From: Comamonadaceae bacterium
GTDB taxonomy: Bacteria; Pseudomonadota; Gammaproteobacteria; Burkholderiales; Burkholderiaceae_C
Assembly (NCBI GenBank): GCA_027488115.1
Contig: JAIYCG010000001.1
Span: 124,001-188,000, forward strand
DNA length: 64,000 nucleotides
Direction: 5' to 3'
The position numbers were made by a program, and so were the translations under genes. This document shows positions 1-8,946 of the stretch, one piece after another. The notes beneath the pieces were generated by a model, which was given only the letters and a program-made list of their open reading frames with translations, searched no databases and was not told where the DNA came from. How positions within the stretch are numbered: position 1 is the stretch's first letter; every line of letters begins with the position of its first letter.

Positions 1-503
1 TGAGTGGCACTGATGAAGTCGGCGGAATAAGCCATGTACAAAATAGCATTTCGATTCATTCGATCATAGATCGCCGACATGACCATGGTCGGCATGACGT
101 TGTGTGCAATTTCAGGGATGTTGAAGGTGGCCGTATCACTTGCGAATGAAACATCACAAAGGGCTGCAATGGCCGTCCCAAAGCCCATGCATTTTCCTTC
201 AATGACGCCGATGACGGGTACCAGGCAACTGCGCAATGCTTTGTAACTGTTGAAAATTGAATCGTATTCTGGGCGGCGTGAATAGGCTTCTGGGGATGGT
301 GGAAAGTCTGCATCACGAACACGACCCGTACAAAAATCTGGCCCGACGCTGGTCAGAACCACACAGTCGGAGGTTTCATGTGCATTCATCACCGCATCAG
401 ACAAGGCAGCAGCCATGCTGTCTGACACGCCATTGCCTTCAGCGCGGTTGAAAGTAACGCGCAAAATACGCCCATCTTGTTGTATGTTGATTTGGTCGCT
501 CAT
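1..503 (-). CDS. Enoyl-CoA hydratase/isomerase family protein (3' part runs off the left edge)
   Basis: Reverse-strand frame from ATG at 503 translates MSDQINIQQDGRILRVTFNRAEGNGVSDSMAAALSDAV...VPVIGVIEGKCMGFGTAIAALCDVSFAS..., a crotonase-fold N-terminal pattern; open to the window edge, so absent from the ORF track. Confidence 0.8.
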   Translation of the reverse strand, partial: MSDQINIQQDGRILRVTFNRAEGNGVSDSMAAALSDAVMNAHETSDCVVLTSVGPDFCTGRVRDADFPPSPEAYSRRPEYDSIFNSYKALRSCLVPVIGVIEGKCMGFGTAIAALCDVSFASDTATFNIPEIAHNVMPTMVMSAIYDRMNRNAILYMAYSADFISAT

Positions 504-1321
504 GCTTGACTCCCTGTGAAATGATGAAAAAAGTGGCGCATCAATGCTGCGTTAAATAATTGGGTTTGATCAATGTTAGGTAAATGACCGGCATTGGGAA
601 TGATGTCCAGATGTGAGCCTGAAATGATTTGCTGCATCGCTTGCATGGCCATCGGTAGAGGACCGTCATTCGCACCTGCGATCAAGCTTGTCGGAACCTT
701 GATTTGATCGACCTGGGGCAAATAATGTAGGCCCTGAATGGCTTTAGCACAACTTAAAAATCCATTGATTTGCGTGAGCCCAATGGTGTCCTTGAATGCT
801 TTGGCTGTTGCTGGATTAGCAGCGAGGAATTCGGAACCAAACCAACGCTCAGTCGTGACGTTGGCTAGGCTTTGGCAGCCATCTTGAATGGCGCTTGCCA
901 TTCGATCGTTCCAAACATCGCCCAAAGCAGCAGGCATGTCTGCACGGCAGTCACACAAGACCATGCTTAACAAACGGTCAGCATGTTGAATGCCAAAACC
1001 TATCCCACTCATGCCCCCCAAAGACAGCCCAACATAATGTGCCTTTTGAATGTGGAGCCCATCCAGGACAGACAAGCTGTCAGCCACTAAGTCGTCCATG
1101 GTGCAACTTTGTGTCATGCATTCAGATTGGCCATGCCCTCTGGTGTCAGCGCAAATGACACGCCAGCCAGTGGCAGCCAGCAAGCTGGCTTGTTCATGCC
1201 ACATCATGCTAGAAGAAAGGATGGAATGGTTCATCAAAACAGCAGGACCATCAGAGGGGCCTGATATGTGAACCGCTATTTGGCCAGCTGGCCCGGGTAA
1301 CATCAAAGTTTGAGTTGGCAT
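500..1321 (-). CDS. Alpha/beta hydrolase, 3-oxoadipate enol-lactonase-like
   Basis: 273 aa with nucleophile elbow GLSLGGMSG, DTRGHGQS and terminal GAGHLPN motifs; stop overlaps the downstream ECH start (ATGA). Confidence 0.8.
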   Translation of the reverse strand: MPTQTLMLPGPAGQIAVHISGPSDGPAVLMNHSILSSSMMWHEQASLLAATGWRVICADTRGHGQSECMTQSCTMDDLVADSLSVLDGLHIQKAHYVGLSLGGMSGIGFGIQHADRLLSMVLCDCRADMPAALGDVWNDRMASAIQDGCQSLANVTTERWFGSEFLAANPATAKAFKDTIGLTQINGFLSCAKAIQGLHYLPQVDQIKVPTSLIAGANDGPLPMAMQAMQQIISGSHLDIIPNAGHLPNIDQTQLFNAALMRHFFHHFTGSQA

Positions 1322-1345
1322 GTCAGTTGGCCATTGAAAGTTAAA

Positions 1346-3745
1346 TTAGCTGGCTGGTTGAGCATCGTTCAATGCACACCAGATGGCTTGTGGCGTCATG
1401 GGCAGGTAGTCAATTTTGGCGCCCCGTGTAGATAAAGCATCGTTGACTGCACTTGCGATGGCAGCTGGGCTACCCAAATAACCTGCCTCACCAGACCCTT
1501 TTTGGCCAAACTCTGTGAGGGGTGATGGGGTGCAATGGTCAACAATGGTGATGGCAGGAACTTCTGCAGACGATGGCAGCAAATAATCCATGAAAGTGCC
1601 CGACAAAAGTTGACCCTCTGGAGAGAAAGCAAATTTTTCCATGAGCGCAGCACCCAAGCCATGCGCAATGCCACCATAAGTCATGCCATGCACGACATCT
1701 GGGCTGATCATGACCCCACAGTCGTGACCGCAGACGTATTTGCGCACGGTCACTTTGCAAGTGCCAGGATCGATGCTGACCAACACCACATGAGATTCGA
1801 AAGAATGACAGGGGTACATTTGAACTCGGCCATCTTCAGTGGGCAACATGCCGCCAGTAGGAACTTCCCAAACAAATTTTTCTTGAAGTCCAGGTTCCAT
1901 GCCTTCGGGCAGTTTGTGAAATTTGCGGTGCGCAATTTCTACCAAGGCATCCCAGGACAATTTTTTTTCAGGCTGGTTTTTGACTTGGACGTGACCGCCC
2001 TCGTAGTCCAATTGGTCAAGTGAAACGCTCAGGTTGTGCGCCGCAATCAGCAGCAGTTTGTGCTTAATTTTTTTGGCGGCACCAGCTGCTGCGCCTCCTA
2101 GCATGATCGCCATTCGGCTACCTACCGGACTGTTGGAGGGCAGTGCGTTCAATGAATCTGCGTGCAGGACGCGAATGCTGTCAGGTTCTCTGTGAAGCAC
2201 CTCGCCCACGACGGTGGAAACCATGGTTTCGTGGGCTTGGCCCGAACTGGAGGTGCCCATCAAGGCGGTCACTGACCCAGACAAATCAACACGAACCAAA
2301 CAAGAGTCCATCCAAGTGGTCGTTTCGTTTTTGGGGTTGAACAAGGGTTCGAACGAAGAATTGCCGCCTGACGGCTCTAGGCAAGTTGAAATGCCGATGC
2401 CGGCCAATTGACCCGATGCTCTTAAGGCATCACGCTCCTTGAGCAAATCACCATAAGCTGCCGTGTTGAGGGCTTTGGTCATGACGGTGTCGTAATCCCC
2501 GGAATCGTAGGAAGTTCCGCTGGGGATTAAATAGGGAAACTCGTCTTTGCCGATCATGTTGAGACGGCGCAGTGCAATGCGATCGATGTTGAGAAAACGG
2601 GCTACTTTGTCAATGCCTGTTTCAATGGCATAGTTGGTTGGCGCCTGCCCAAAACCTCGTACAGCTTCCTGGGGTGTTTTGTGGGTCATGACGGCCATTG
2701 CATCGTATGACACGCTCTTGATTCTGTAAGGACCAACAATGGCACCAACTGGCTTGCCCAACTGCAAAGGCGAACGGCCGGAATAGGCGCCGATGTCGTC
2801 TACCGCCTTCATGCGCATGCATTTGATTTCGCCATTGTTTTGAAAGCCCAAAGTAACATCAAAAATGCGGTCGGGGCCTTGCATGTCACCGCCGCGCATA
2901 TTCTCTAATCGATCTTCTATCAATCTGACGGGACGGCCTAATTTTTTGGCCAAATAACCCACCAGAACAGTGTGCTTGAGGCCTCGCTTGACGCCATAAC
3001 TGCCACCCACATCGACATCGAAGTGAACACGAACAGCATTGCCAGATAGGCGCAGGGCTTTGGCTACTTGATCAGGAAATTTGGGCATCTGAATTGAAGC
3101 CCAAACATCCAAAATTCCAGTTGAATCGTTCCATTGACAGGCGACTGCAAAAGTCTCAATGGGGACCGTCGCGTTTCGAGCCCAACTGACCCGGTAGCTG
3201 AGTTGATGGTCGCATTGGGAAAAATCTTGGTCCACCGGGCCCCACACAAAGTGGCGGTGAAAAATAACATTGCTGCCATGTGCAGGGTGTACCAAAGTGG
3301 CGTTGGGCAGCAAGGCTTCTTGCGGGTCGACCACAGCTGCGAGTTGCTCGTATTCAACAAATACCAATTCGGCGGCGTCTTCTGCAAGGGCTCTGCTGTC
3401 GGCAACAACGGCAGCCACCCATTCGCCAGCGTAACGGGTGACACCAAAGGCCATGGGATAGCGAGTGACCTGCGGCGCATCGACGCCGGGAAGCATGGCC
3501 TCTGTATTTTGCCGAAGCTCTTCGCCCGTTAAGACGGCATGAACTCCTGGCATCGCCAAAGCTTCACGGGTATCGATGGATTTGATTTTGGCACTTGCAT
3601 AAGGCGATGCCACCAAAGCCACATGCAGCATGCCTTGAACCTGAATGTCAGCGGCATAACGGCCTTGACCCACGACAAAGCGTTTGTGCTCAACAGCGCG
3701 GCGATGTTTGCCAATGAAGCGAAATGGGCTTTGGCTCATGATCAC
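1346..3745 (-). CDS. Xanthine dehydrogenase family protein, molybdopterin-binding large subunit
   Basis: 799 aa; FIGKHRRAVEHKRFVVGQGRYAADI N-terminus, VGGSYGVKRGLKH, EAVRGFGQAPTNYAIE and C-terminal GQKGSGEAGYLGSPAAIASAVNDAL (catalytic Glu region). Confidence 0.92.
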   Translation of the reverse strand: MIMSQSPFRFIGKHRRAVEHKRFVVGQGRYAADIQVQGMLHVALVASPYASAKIKSIDTREALAMPGVHAVLTGEELRQNTEAMLPGVDAPQVTRYPMAFGVTRYAGEWVAAVVADSRALAEDAAELVFVEYEQLAAVVDPQEALLPNATLVHPAHGSNVIFHRHFVWGPVDQDFSQCDHQLSYRVSWARNATVPIETFAVACQWNDSTGILDVWASIQMPKFPDQVAKALRLSGNAVRVHFDVDVGGSYGVKRGLKHTVLVGYLAKKLGRPVRLIEDRLENMRGGDMQGPDRIFDVTLGFQNNGEIKCMRMKAVDDIGAYSGRSPLQLGKPVGAIVGPYRIKSVSYDAMAVMTHKTPQEAVRGFGQAPTNYAIETGIDKVARFLNIDRIALRRLNMIGKDEFPYLIPSGTSYDSGDYDTVMTKALNTAAYGDLLKERDALRASGQLAGIGISTCLEPSGGNSSFEPLFNPKNETTTWMDSCLVRVDLSGSVTALMGTSSSGQAHETMVSTVVGEVLHREPDSIRVLHADSLNALPSNSPVGSRMAIMLGGAAAGAAKKIKHKLLLIAAHNLSVSLDQLDYEGGHVQVKNQPEKKLSWDALVEIAHRKFHKLPEGMEPGLQEKFVWEVPTGGMLPTEDGRVQMYPCHSFESHVVLVSIDPGTCKVTVRKYVCGHDCGVMISPDVVHGMTYGGIAHGLGAALMEKFAFSPEGQLLSGTFMDYLLPSSAEVPAITIVDHCTPSPLTEFGQKGSGEAGYLGSPAAIASAVNDALSTRGAKIDYLPMTPQAIWCALNDAQPAS

Positions 3746-4236
3746 TTGCTTTCAGGTTGGGTTGCGTGCATCACAGCGTCCACAATTTGTTGATAGCCTG
3801 TGCAACGGCAAATATTGCTGCTGATAGCATCTCTCACTTGGTCTTCTGTGGGGTGGGGATTGTCAGCGACCAGCGCATGGCATGCCATCAGCATGCCGGG
3901 CGTGCAGTAGCCACATTGAAGAGCGTGTTTTTCACAAAATGCATCCTGTATTTTTGTCATCACACCGCGTTCAGGCGCAAGTCCTTCCACGGTGGTTACA
4001 CGCATGTCATCGGCTTGAACTGCAAACATACAACACGAGCGCACCGGTTCGTCATTCAACATCACTGTACAGGCGCCACAAACGCCGTGCTCGCACCCAA
4101 CGTGAGTGCCAGTCAGTCCAAGGTCATCGCGAATGAAATCGACCAGGCTGGTACGCGGTTCTACAAGACGGCGCTGCAGGGTGCCATTGACTTCGATTTG
4201 AATCGATTTTTGAAACGAGTGGGTGGAGTCGGTCAT
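3742..4236 (-). CDS. (2Fe-2S)-binding small subunit of the molybdenum hydroxylase
   Basis: CEHGVCGACTVMLNDEPVRSC and CGYCTPGM / CRCTGYQQIV two-cluster motifs; internal Met (MTDSTHSFQKS) is the likely start of track ORF 3742..4299; overlaps both neighbours by 4 bp. Confidence 0.93.
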   Translation of the reverse strand: MTDSTHSFQKSIQIEVNGTLQRRLVEPRTSLVDFIRDDLGLTGTHVGCEHGVCGACTVMLNDEPVRSCCMFAVQADDMRVTTVEGLAPERGVMTKIQDAFCEKHALQCGYCTPGMLMACHALVADNPHPTEDQVRDAISSNICRCTGYQQIVDAVMHATQPESK

Positions 4237-5132
4237 GTGATTGAGGATGCATGGAGGGTGGCGCAAGCTTGTGCATAAGCAGTTTCTAGCGCTCGGCACA
4301 GAAGGACCTCGGCCAGATGTTTGCGATAAGCTGCTGTAGCATGCATATCACTTCCAGGCTGAGTTGATTGAACGGCCTCATGTGCGATGTGTCGCGCTTG
4401 ATCAGGGCTGATAGTTTGTCCAATCAAAGTCTTGGCTAGATCTGGAAATGCAAGTGGCGTTCCATCGACACCGCCTAGGCCAAAACTGATTCGATGAACG
4501 CGACCATCTTCATGGGTTTGAATTTGGCAGGCGGCAGAGGCCATGGCAAAGTCGCCCTTTCGAATGGCCGTCTCCTCAAAGGCGGTTCCGATGCGAGTCC
4601 CTTGCCAAACGGGCCAATCGATTTGAGTCAGGGCTTCTGTGTCTGAAACCGCGGTGAACATGGGACCTAGAAAAAACTCATTCGCCTTGAGTTGTCTTGA
4701 ACCATCCGATTTTGATTCAAGCTTGAGGCTTGCCTCCAGAACCAATGCGGCCAGTGCTAATTCTGCAGAAGGATCGGCATGGACCAGACTGCCGCCCACA
4801 GTGCCGCGGTTGCGTGTTTGCTCATGACCCACCCATTGCAAACCTTTTCCAACCAAAGGGAGAAGGGCGTGAAGTTGGGGGTGAAACTCTAGATCGCGTT
4901 GCCTGACACCGGCGCCCAATTTGACTTGACCTTCAGTCATTTCAATGTTCTTGAGTACGTCTAATCGGTTGATGTCAATCAACAGGCTTGGCCTGGCCAA
5001 TCGCATTGCCATCATGGGTACCAAGCTCTGGCCACCCGCAATCAATTTGGCATCGCCACCGTTCTGGCTCAGCATGTCTAATGCATGTGAAAGATTTTCA
5101 GCGCGAATGTAGTCAAAAGCAGCGGCTTTCAT
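4233..5132 (-). CDS. FAD-binding medium subunit of the molybdenum hydroxylase (CoxM/HcrB family)
   Basis: 299 aa; AGGQSLVPMMAMRLARPSLLIDI and RNRGTVGGSLVHADPSAEL FAD motifs. Confidence 0.93.
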   Translation of the reverse strand: MKAAAFDYIRAENLSHALDMLSQNGGDAKLIAGGQSLVPMMAMRLARPSLLIDINRLDVLKNIEMTEGQVKLGAGVRQRDLEFHPQLHALLPLVGKGLQWVGHEQTRNRGTVGGSLVHADPSAELALAALVLEASLKLESKSDGSRQLKANEFFLGPMFTAVSDTEALTQIDWPVWQGTRIGTAFEETAIRKGDFAMASAACQIQTHEDGRVHRISFGLGGVDGTPLAFPDLAKTLIGQTISPDQARHIAHEAVQSTQPGSDMHATAAYRKHLAEVLLCRALETAYAQACATLHASSIT

Positions 5133-5299
5133 GCTCTGACAACACCCTTGTTAAATTTGATTTTTCTCACAAAGAACTCCTTCGGCAACACCGATTGGTT
5201 TTGCCCTGTTAGGGGGGCTATGGACTTCAGTTTATTTCAGACAAGTCGAGCAAATCTCACACTTCAGCAAGAAATCTAATGCTTAGGTAAGATAGGGGT

Positions 5300-6241
5300 A
5301 TGAGAAAACTTCCACCATTGAATGCAGTCAGGGCATTTGAGGCTGCCGCACGGCATGTCAGCTTTACCAAGGCCGCCAAAGAACTTTTTGTCACACATGG
5401 TGCCGTCAGCAAGCAAGTTGCCACGCTTGAAACTTGGCTGGGAACGACTTTGTTCAATCGAGCTCAATCCCAATTAAGCCTGACGGATGCGGGCAGAACA
5501 TTCTTGGCTGCTGTCACACCTGCTTTAGATCGAATAGCCGTCACCTCCATGCAATTGTTGGAGCAAACTGAGCCCACGGCTTTGAAAATCAGTGCCCCAC
5601 CGACTTTCACCATGAGATGGCTGATTCCCCGAATTTCAGCTTTTCAAAGGCGGCGGGGTGGTGTGGAGGTCAAATTAACAACTTCTACAGCCCCTGTCAA
5701 TTTTGAAGATCGCCTCTACGACATCGCTATTCGCGGCTCACATCAACCCATTCCAGGGATGCTTTCAGTCCCATTCATGACCGAAACCATTGTGCCGGTG
5801 TGCCATCCCGATTTGATGGAAAACGGCCAATTAGACAGCCCCCATTTACTTGCCAATCACACCTTGATCAGCTACGACACAGAGCCCATGGCTTGGTCTG
5901 AATGGTTGCCTATTGCCGGTCAAGCCGATTTGCGCGTTTCTCACAGCCTGCAATTTGAACAAATGTATTTTGCGCTACAAGCCGCAGCAGAGGGCCTGGG
6001 TGTTGTGTTAGTTCCTTTGTTCTTGGTAGCTGATGACATCATTGCCGGCCGCATGTGCGCCCCTTTCGGCTTGTTGGCAGCGCGGCAGCGTCGCTACTAC
6101 GCCAATGCACCTCTCAGTGCCCAAGAAAGTCCCGTCATCGATGGCTTCTGTGAGTGGTTGCTCAAAGAAGGTCAGGACACAGAACAATCAATCGACCAGC
6201 TTTCGATGGGTATGGGGTGGACGCCCAATTTGCCGTCTTGA
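5300..6241 (+). CDS. LysR family transcriptional regulator (GcvA-like)
   Basis: 313 aa; N-terminal HTH MRKLPPLNAVRAFEAAARHVSFTKAAKELFVTHGAVSKQVATLE. Confidence 0.92.
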   Translation: MRKLPPLNAVRAFEAAARHVSFTKAAKELFVTHGAVSKQVATLETWLGTTLFNRAQSQLSLTDAGRTFLAAVTPALDRIAVTSMQLLEQTEPTALKISAPPTFTMRWLIPRISAFQRRRGGVEVKLTTSTAPVNFEDRLYDIAIRGSHQPIPGMLSVPFMTETIVPVCHPDLMENGQLDSPHLLANHTLISYDTEPMAWSEWLPIAGQADLRVSHSLQFEQMYFALQAAAEGLGVVLVPLFLVADDIIAGRMCAPFGLLAARQRRYYANAPLSAQESPVIDGFCEWLLKEGQDTEQSIDQLSMGMGWTPNLPS

Positions 6242-6323
6242 GTGTGAGTATTTCTCGGGTTGTGTCAGATGCTTGCCTCTTTTAAAAAGTGCATCATCGG
6301 CGCATCAAATTGAATTTGCAGTC

Positions 6324-7958
6324 ATGAGTCAATCAAAAACAGGTTATCCAGATCTTCACGACCATTTAGAGACCTTGAAACAACGTGGTTTGTTGCAAGT
6401 GATCGATCGTCCTATCGACAAAGATTCCGAACTACATCCCTTGGTGCGTTGGCAATTTGTGGGTGGCATGGATGAGGCAGAACGAAAAGCATTTTTGTTT
6501 ACCAACATCGTCAATGCCCAAGGCCGCAAATATGAGATACCGGTTGTCGTGGGTGCATTGGCAGCCAATCGTGAAATCTACAGTGTTGGCATGGGCTCCT
6601 CGGTGGAGGAAATACAGGCCCGTTGGGATCGCGCAATTTCAAACCCTATTCCTCCCAAGATGGTTGAGAATGCGGAATGCCAGGAGGTTGTGCATGAAGG
6701 TGCAGACTTGTTGGGTGATGGCAAGGGCCTAGACATGTTGCCTATTCCCATCTCAACACCAGGATTTGACAGCGCGCCAACCCTGACGGCTACTAACGTG
6801 ATCACTGTCGATCCTGAAACCGGCGTGCAAAACATGGGAACCTACCGGTGCGCTCTGAAAGCGTCTGACCGCATGGTTGTTCGCATGGCCACCCGTGTGG
6901 GCGGTGCAGGAGGCTATTTGCATTACCAAGCCTGGAAGAAAGCCGGCCACAAAACGATGCCTTGTGCCGTGGTTTTAGGTTGCCCCCCGTTTGTGGCATT
7001 CATGGGTCCTCAAAAATTGCCCATCGGCATGGATGAATTTGATGTGGCGGGTGGTTTGGCAGGCGTACCGATTCAAATTACACAAGCCCGAACGGTCAAC
7101 CTGCACGTTCCAGCTCAAGCTGAAATTGTGATTGAAGGCCAAATTGATTTGGACATGCTAGAGCCCGAAGCCCCCTTTGGTGAATCGCATGGCCATGTGG
7201 CATTGGAAGAGTTCAATCTGCCCATGAAAATCACGGCCATCACGCATCGCTTCAAGCCAGTCATTCCTTCTTACATCAGCCAGGTCGCACCCAGTGAATC
7301 CAGTGTGATCAAGCGAGTAGCCTACGAACCCCTGTTTTTGGCTTACCTGCGCACAACACTGGGAATTCGCGGCGTGAAAAAGGTTTCCTTGCACGAGCCT
7401 TTGACGGGCTTGCTGCGAGTCACCATTGTTACTTTTGAAAAGACAACCCCTAAAACAGAAATTTGGCGAGCGCTTTATGGCGCGGCCTTTTTTAAAGGGG
7501 ATTGCGGCAAGATCGTGATTGCCGTCAATGAGGACATCGACCCCGACAATGCAGATGCTCTGCTTTGGGCGATGGCTTACCGCATGAATCCTACGGCTGA
7601 TGTGAGAACACTTGACCACCGCGGTCAGGGTCACGGGCCGAAGCGGGAGAATGATGGTGAGGAAGACTCCACATTGCTGATGGACGCAACCATGAAAGGC
7701 GATATGCCGCCCTTGGCGCTGCCAACCAAAGTGTACATGGAGCGTTCGAAGCTCATTTGGGAGGAGCTGGGATTGCCCAAGCTACGCCCTCAAGCACCAT
7801 GGTTTGGCTACTCCTTAGGCGATTGGCTGCCACAGTGGGATGAGTCTGCTAAGCGCGCTGCCACGGGACTTTATTTAGAAAATGGCATGATCAGCCTCAA
7901 ACAACAGCGCAATGACGTGAAGGCCGAATCCAAATTCAGACCTGACGAAGACAATTGA
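6324..7958 (+). CDS. UbiD family (prFMN-dependent) decarboxylase
   Basis: Track ORF 6033..7958; likely start MSQSKTGYPDLHDHLETLKQRG at 6324. UbiD-type body DLDMLEPEAPFGESHGHV, IPSYISQVAPSESSVIKRVAYE. Confidence 0.9.
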   Translation: MSQSKTGYPDLHDHLETLKQRGLLQVIDRPIDKDSELHPLVRWQFVGGMDEAERKAFLFTNIVNAQGRKYEIPVVVGALAANREIYSVGMGSSVEEIQARWDRAISNPIPPKMVENAECQEVVHEGADLLGDGKGLDMLPIPISTPGFDSAPTLTATNVITVDPETGVQNMGTYRCALKASDRMVVRMATRVGGAGGYLHYQAWKKAGHKTMPCAVVLGCPPFVAFMGPQKLPIGMDEFDVAGGLAGVPIQITQARTVNLHVPAQAEIVIEGQIDLDMLEPEAPFGESHGHVALEEFNLPMKITAITHRFKPVIPSYISQVAPSESSVIKRVAYEPLFLAYLRTTLGIRGVKKVSLHEPLTGLLRVTIVTFEKTTPKTEIWRALYGAAFFKGDCGKIVIAVNEDIDPDNADALLWAMAYRMNPTADVRTLDHRGQGHGPKRENDGEEDSTLLMDATMKGDMPPLALPTKVYMERSKLIWEELGLPKLRPQAPWFGYSLGDWLPQWDESAKRAATGLYLENGMISLKQQRNDVKAESKFRPDEDN

Positions 7959-7988
7959 TCAAATGACATCGGCAAAGCAGAGCATCTT

Positions 7989-8588
7989 ATGAGTCACTCA
8001 AGTACTTCTAAAACCCCACGGCGTTTGATTGTGGGCATCAGTGGTGCATCTGGCATTGTCTACGGCGTTCGCATTCTTCAAGTTTTGCAGCATTCAGACA
8101 TCGAAACGCATTTGGTCATGAGCGATTCAGCGCGCATGACACTGGCCACAGAGCTGGACATGAACGTGAAAGAAGTCGAAGCACTGGCCACCGAGGTGCA
8201 CAACGCTAAAAATATTGGCGCAACCATTTCATCAGGATCTTTCAAAACCATGGGCATGGTGGTTGCACCTTGTTCCATCAAATCTTTGTCAGAAATTGCT
8301 TATGGCATGACCGGTGGCTTACTTTCCAGAGCGGCCGACGTGGTGTTGAAAGAGCGCAGAAGGTTGGTCCTCATGATTCGCGAAACGCCGCTTCACAGTG
8401 GGCATCTTCGGACCATGTTGCAAGCCTCTGAAAACGGCGCTATCTTGATGCCCCCAGTCCCTGCTTTGTATGCGCGTCCTCAATCCATCGACGACATGGT
8501 GAACCATACGGTAGGCCGTTGTCTTGACTTATTTGACATCGAAACAGATTTGGTCAAACGCTGGGCCGGTATGGGGCAAGACAAGTAA
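7989..8588 (+). CDS. UbiX family flavin prenyltransferase
   Basis: 199 aa; RLIVGISGASGIVYGVRILQVL, APCSIKSLSEIAYG, ADVVLKERRRLVLMIRETPLHSGHLRTM. Confidence 0.93.
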   Translation: MSHSSTSKTPRRLIVGISGASGIVYGVRILQVLQHSDIETHLVMSDSARMTLATELDMNVKEVEALATEVHNAKNIGATISSGSFKTMGMVVAPCSIKSLSEIAYGMTGGLLSRAADVVLKERRRLVLMIRETPLHSGHLRTMLQASENGAILMPPVPALYARPQSIDDMVNHTVGRCLDLFDIETDLVKRWAGMGQDK

Positions 8589-8622
8589 ATTCATAGATAA
8601 CAATCAGGGCCATCCGTTGAAC

Positions 8623-8907
8623 ATGCAAACCTTATTTGTTTATTACAAACTACCGATTGCTGATCATGCTCAGTGGCGCCCGCGAGTTGAAGCTTTTCAA
8701 AATGAACTGAAGCAAAAGTGGTCGGGCCTCAGTGCAGTGTTAATGCAAAGACCGGAAGCCACGCCAGATGGCATTGAAACCTGGATGGAAATCTACAGTC
8801 ACCACCAAGGCGTCACCCAAGAGATGATGGACAGCATTGCTGCTGAAGCCTTAGCTCATGGCTTGCCGCCAAAGAGGATGTCTGAGTTTTTTATTCCCTT
8901 GAGATAA
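8623..8907 (+). CDS. DUF4936-like small protein
   Basis: About 94 aa starting MQTLFVYYKLPIADHAQWRPRVEAFQNELKQKW (internal start in track ORF 8524..8907); resembles the small DUF4936 family. Confidence 0.6.
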   Translation: MQTLFVYYKLPIADHAQWRPRVEAFQNELKQKWSGLSAVLMQRPEATPDGIETWMEIYSHHQGVTQEMMDSIAAEALAHGLPPKRMSEFFIPLR

Positions 8908-8946
8908 AAACAATCCGATCCACCTGTCTATTTGAGGAGCACAAAG

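Noticed and set aside
1535-2023. 162-aa plus-strand ORF antisense to the Mo-hydroxylase large subunit
   Set aside because: Lies wholly inside a confidently assigned CDS on the other strand, no recognisable protein features; typical shadow ORF.
1346-5132. Aerobic CO dehydrogenase (coxMSL)
   Set aside because: The large subunit lacks the AYxCSFR active-site motif of form I CO dehydrogenase, and no cox accessory genes are visible; general Mo hydroxylase is the safer call.
7158-7634. 158-aa minus-strand ORF inside the UbiD gene
   Set aside because: Antisense shadow of a conserved gene; composition not protein-like and no RBS seen.
6324-8588. Ubiquinone-biosynthesis ubiD/ubiX
   Set aside because: Position inside a regulated catabolic-type cluster with a LysR, TPP enzyme and cytochrome makes a dedicated catabolic decarboxylase more likely; not proven, so symbols were left empty.
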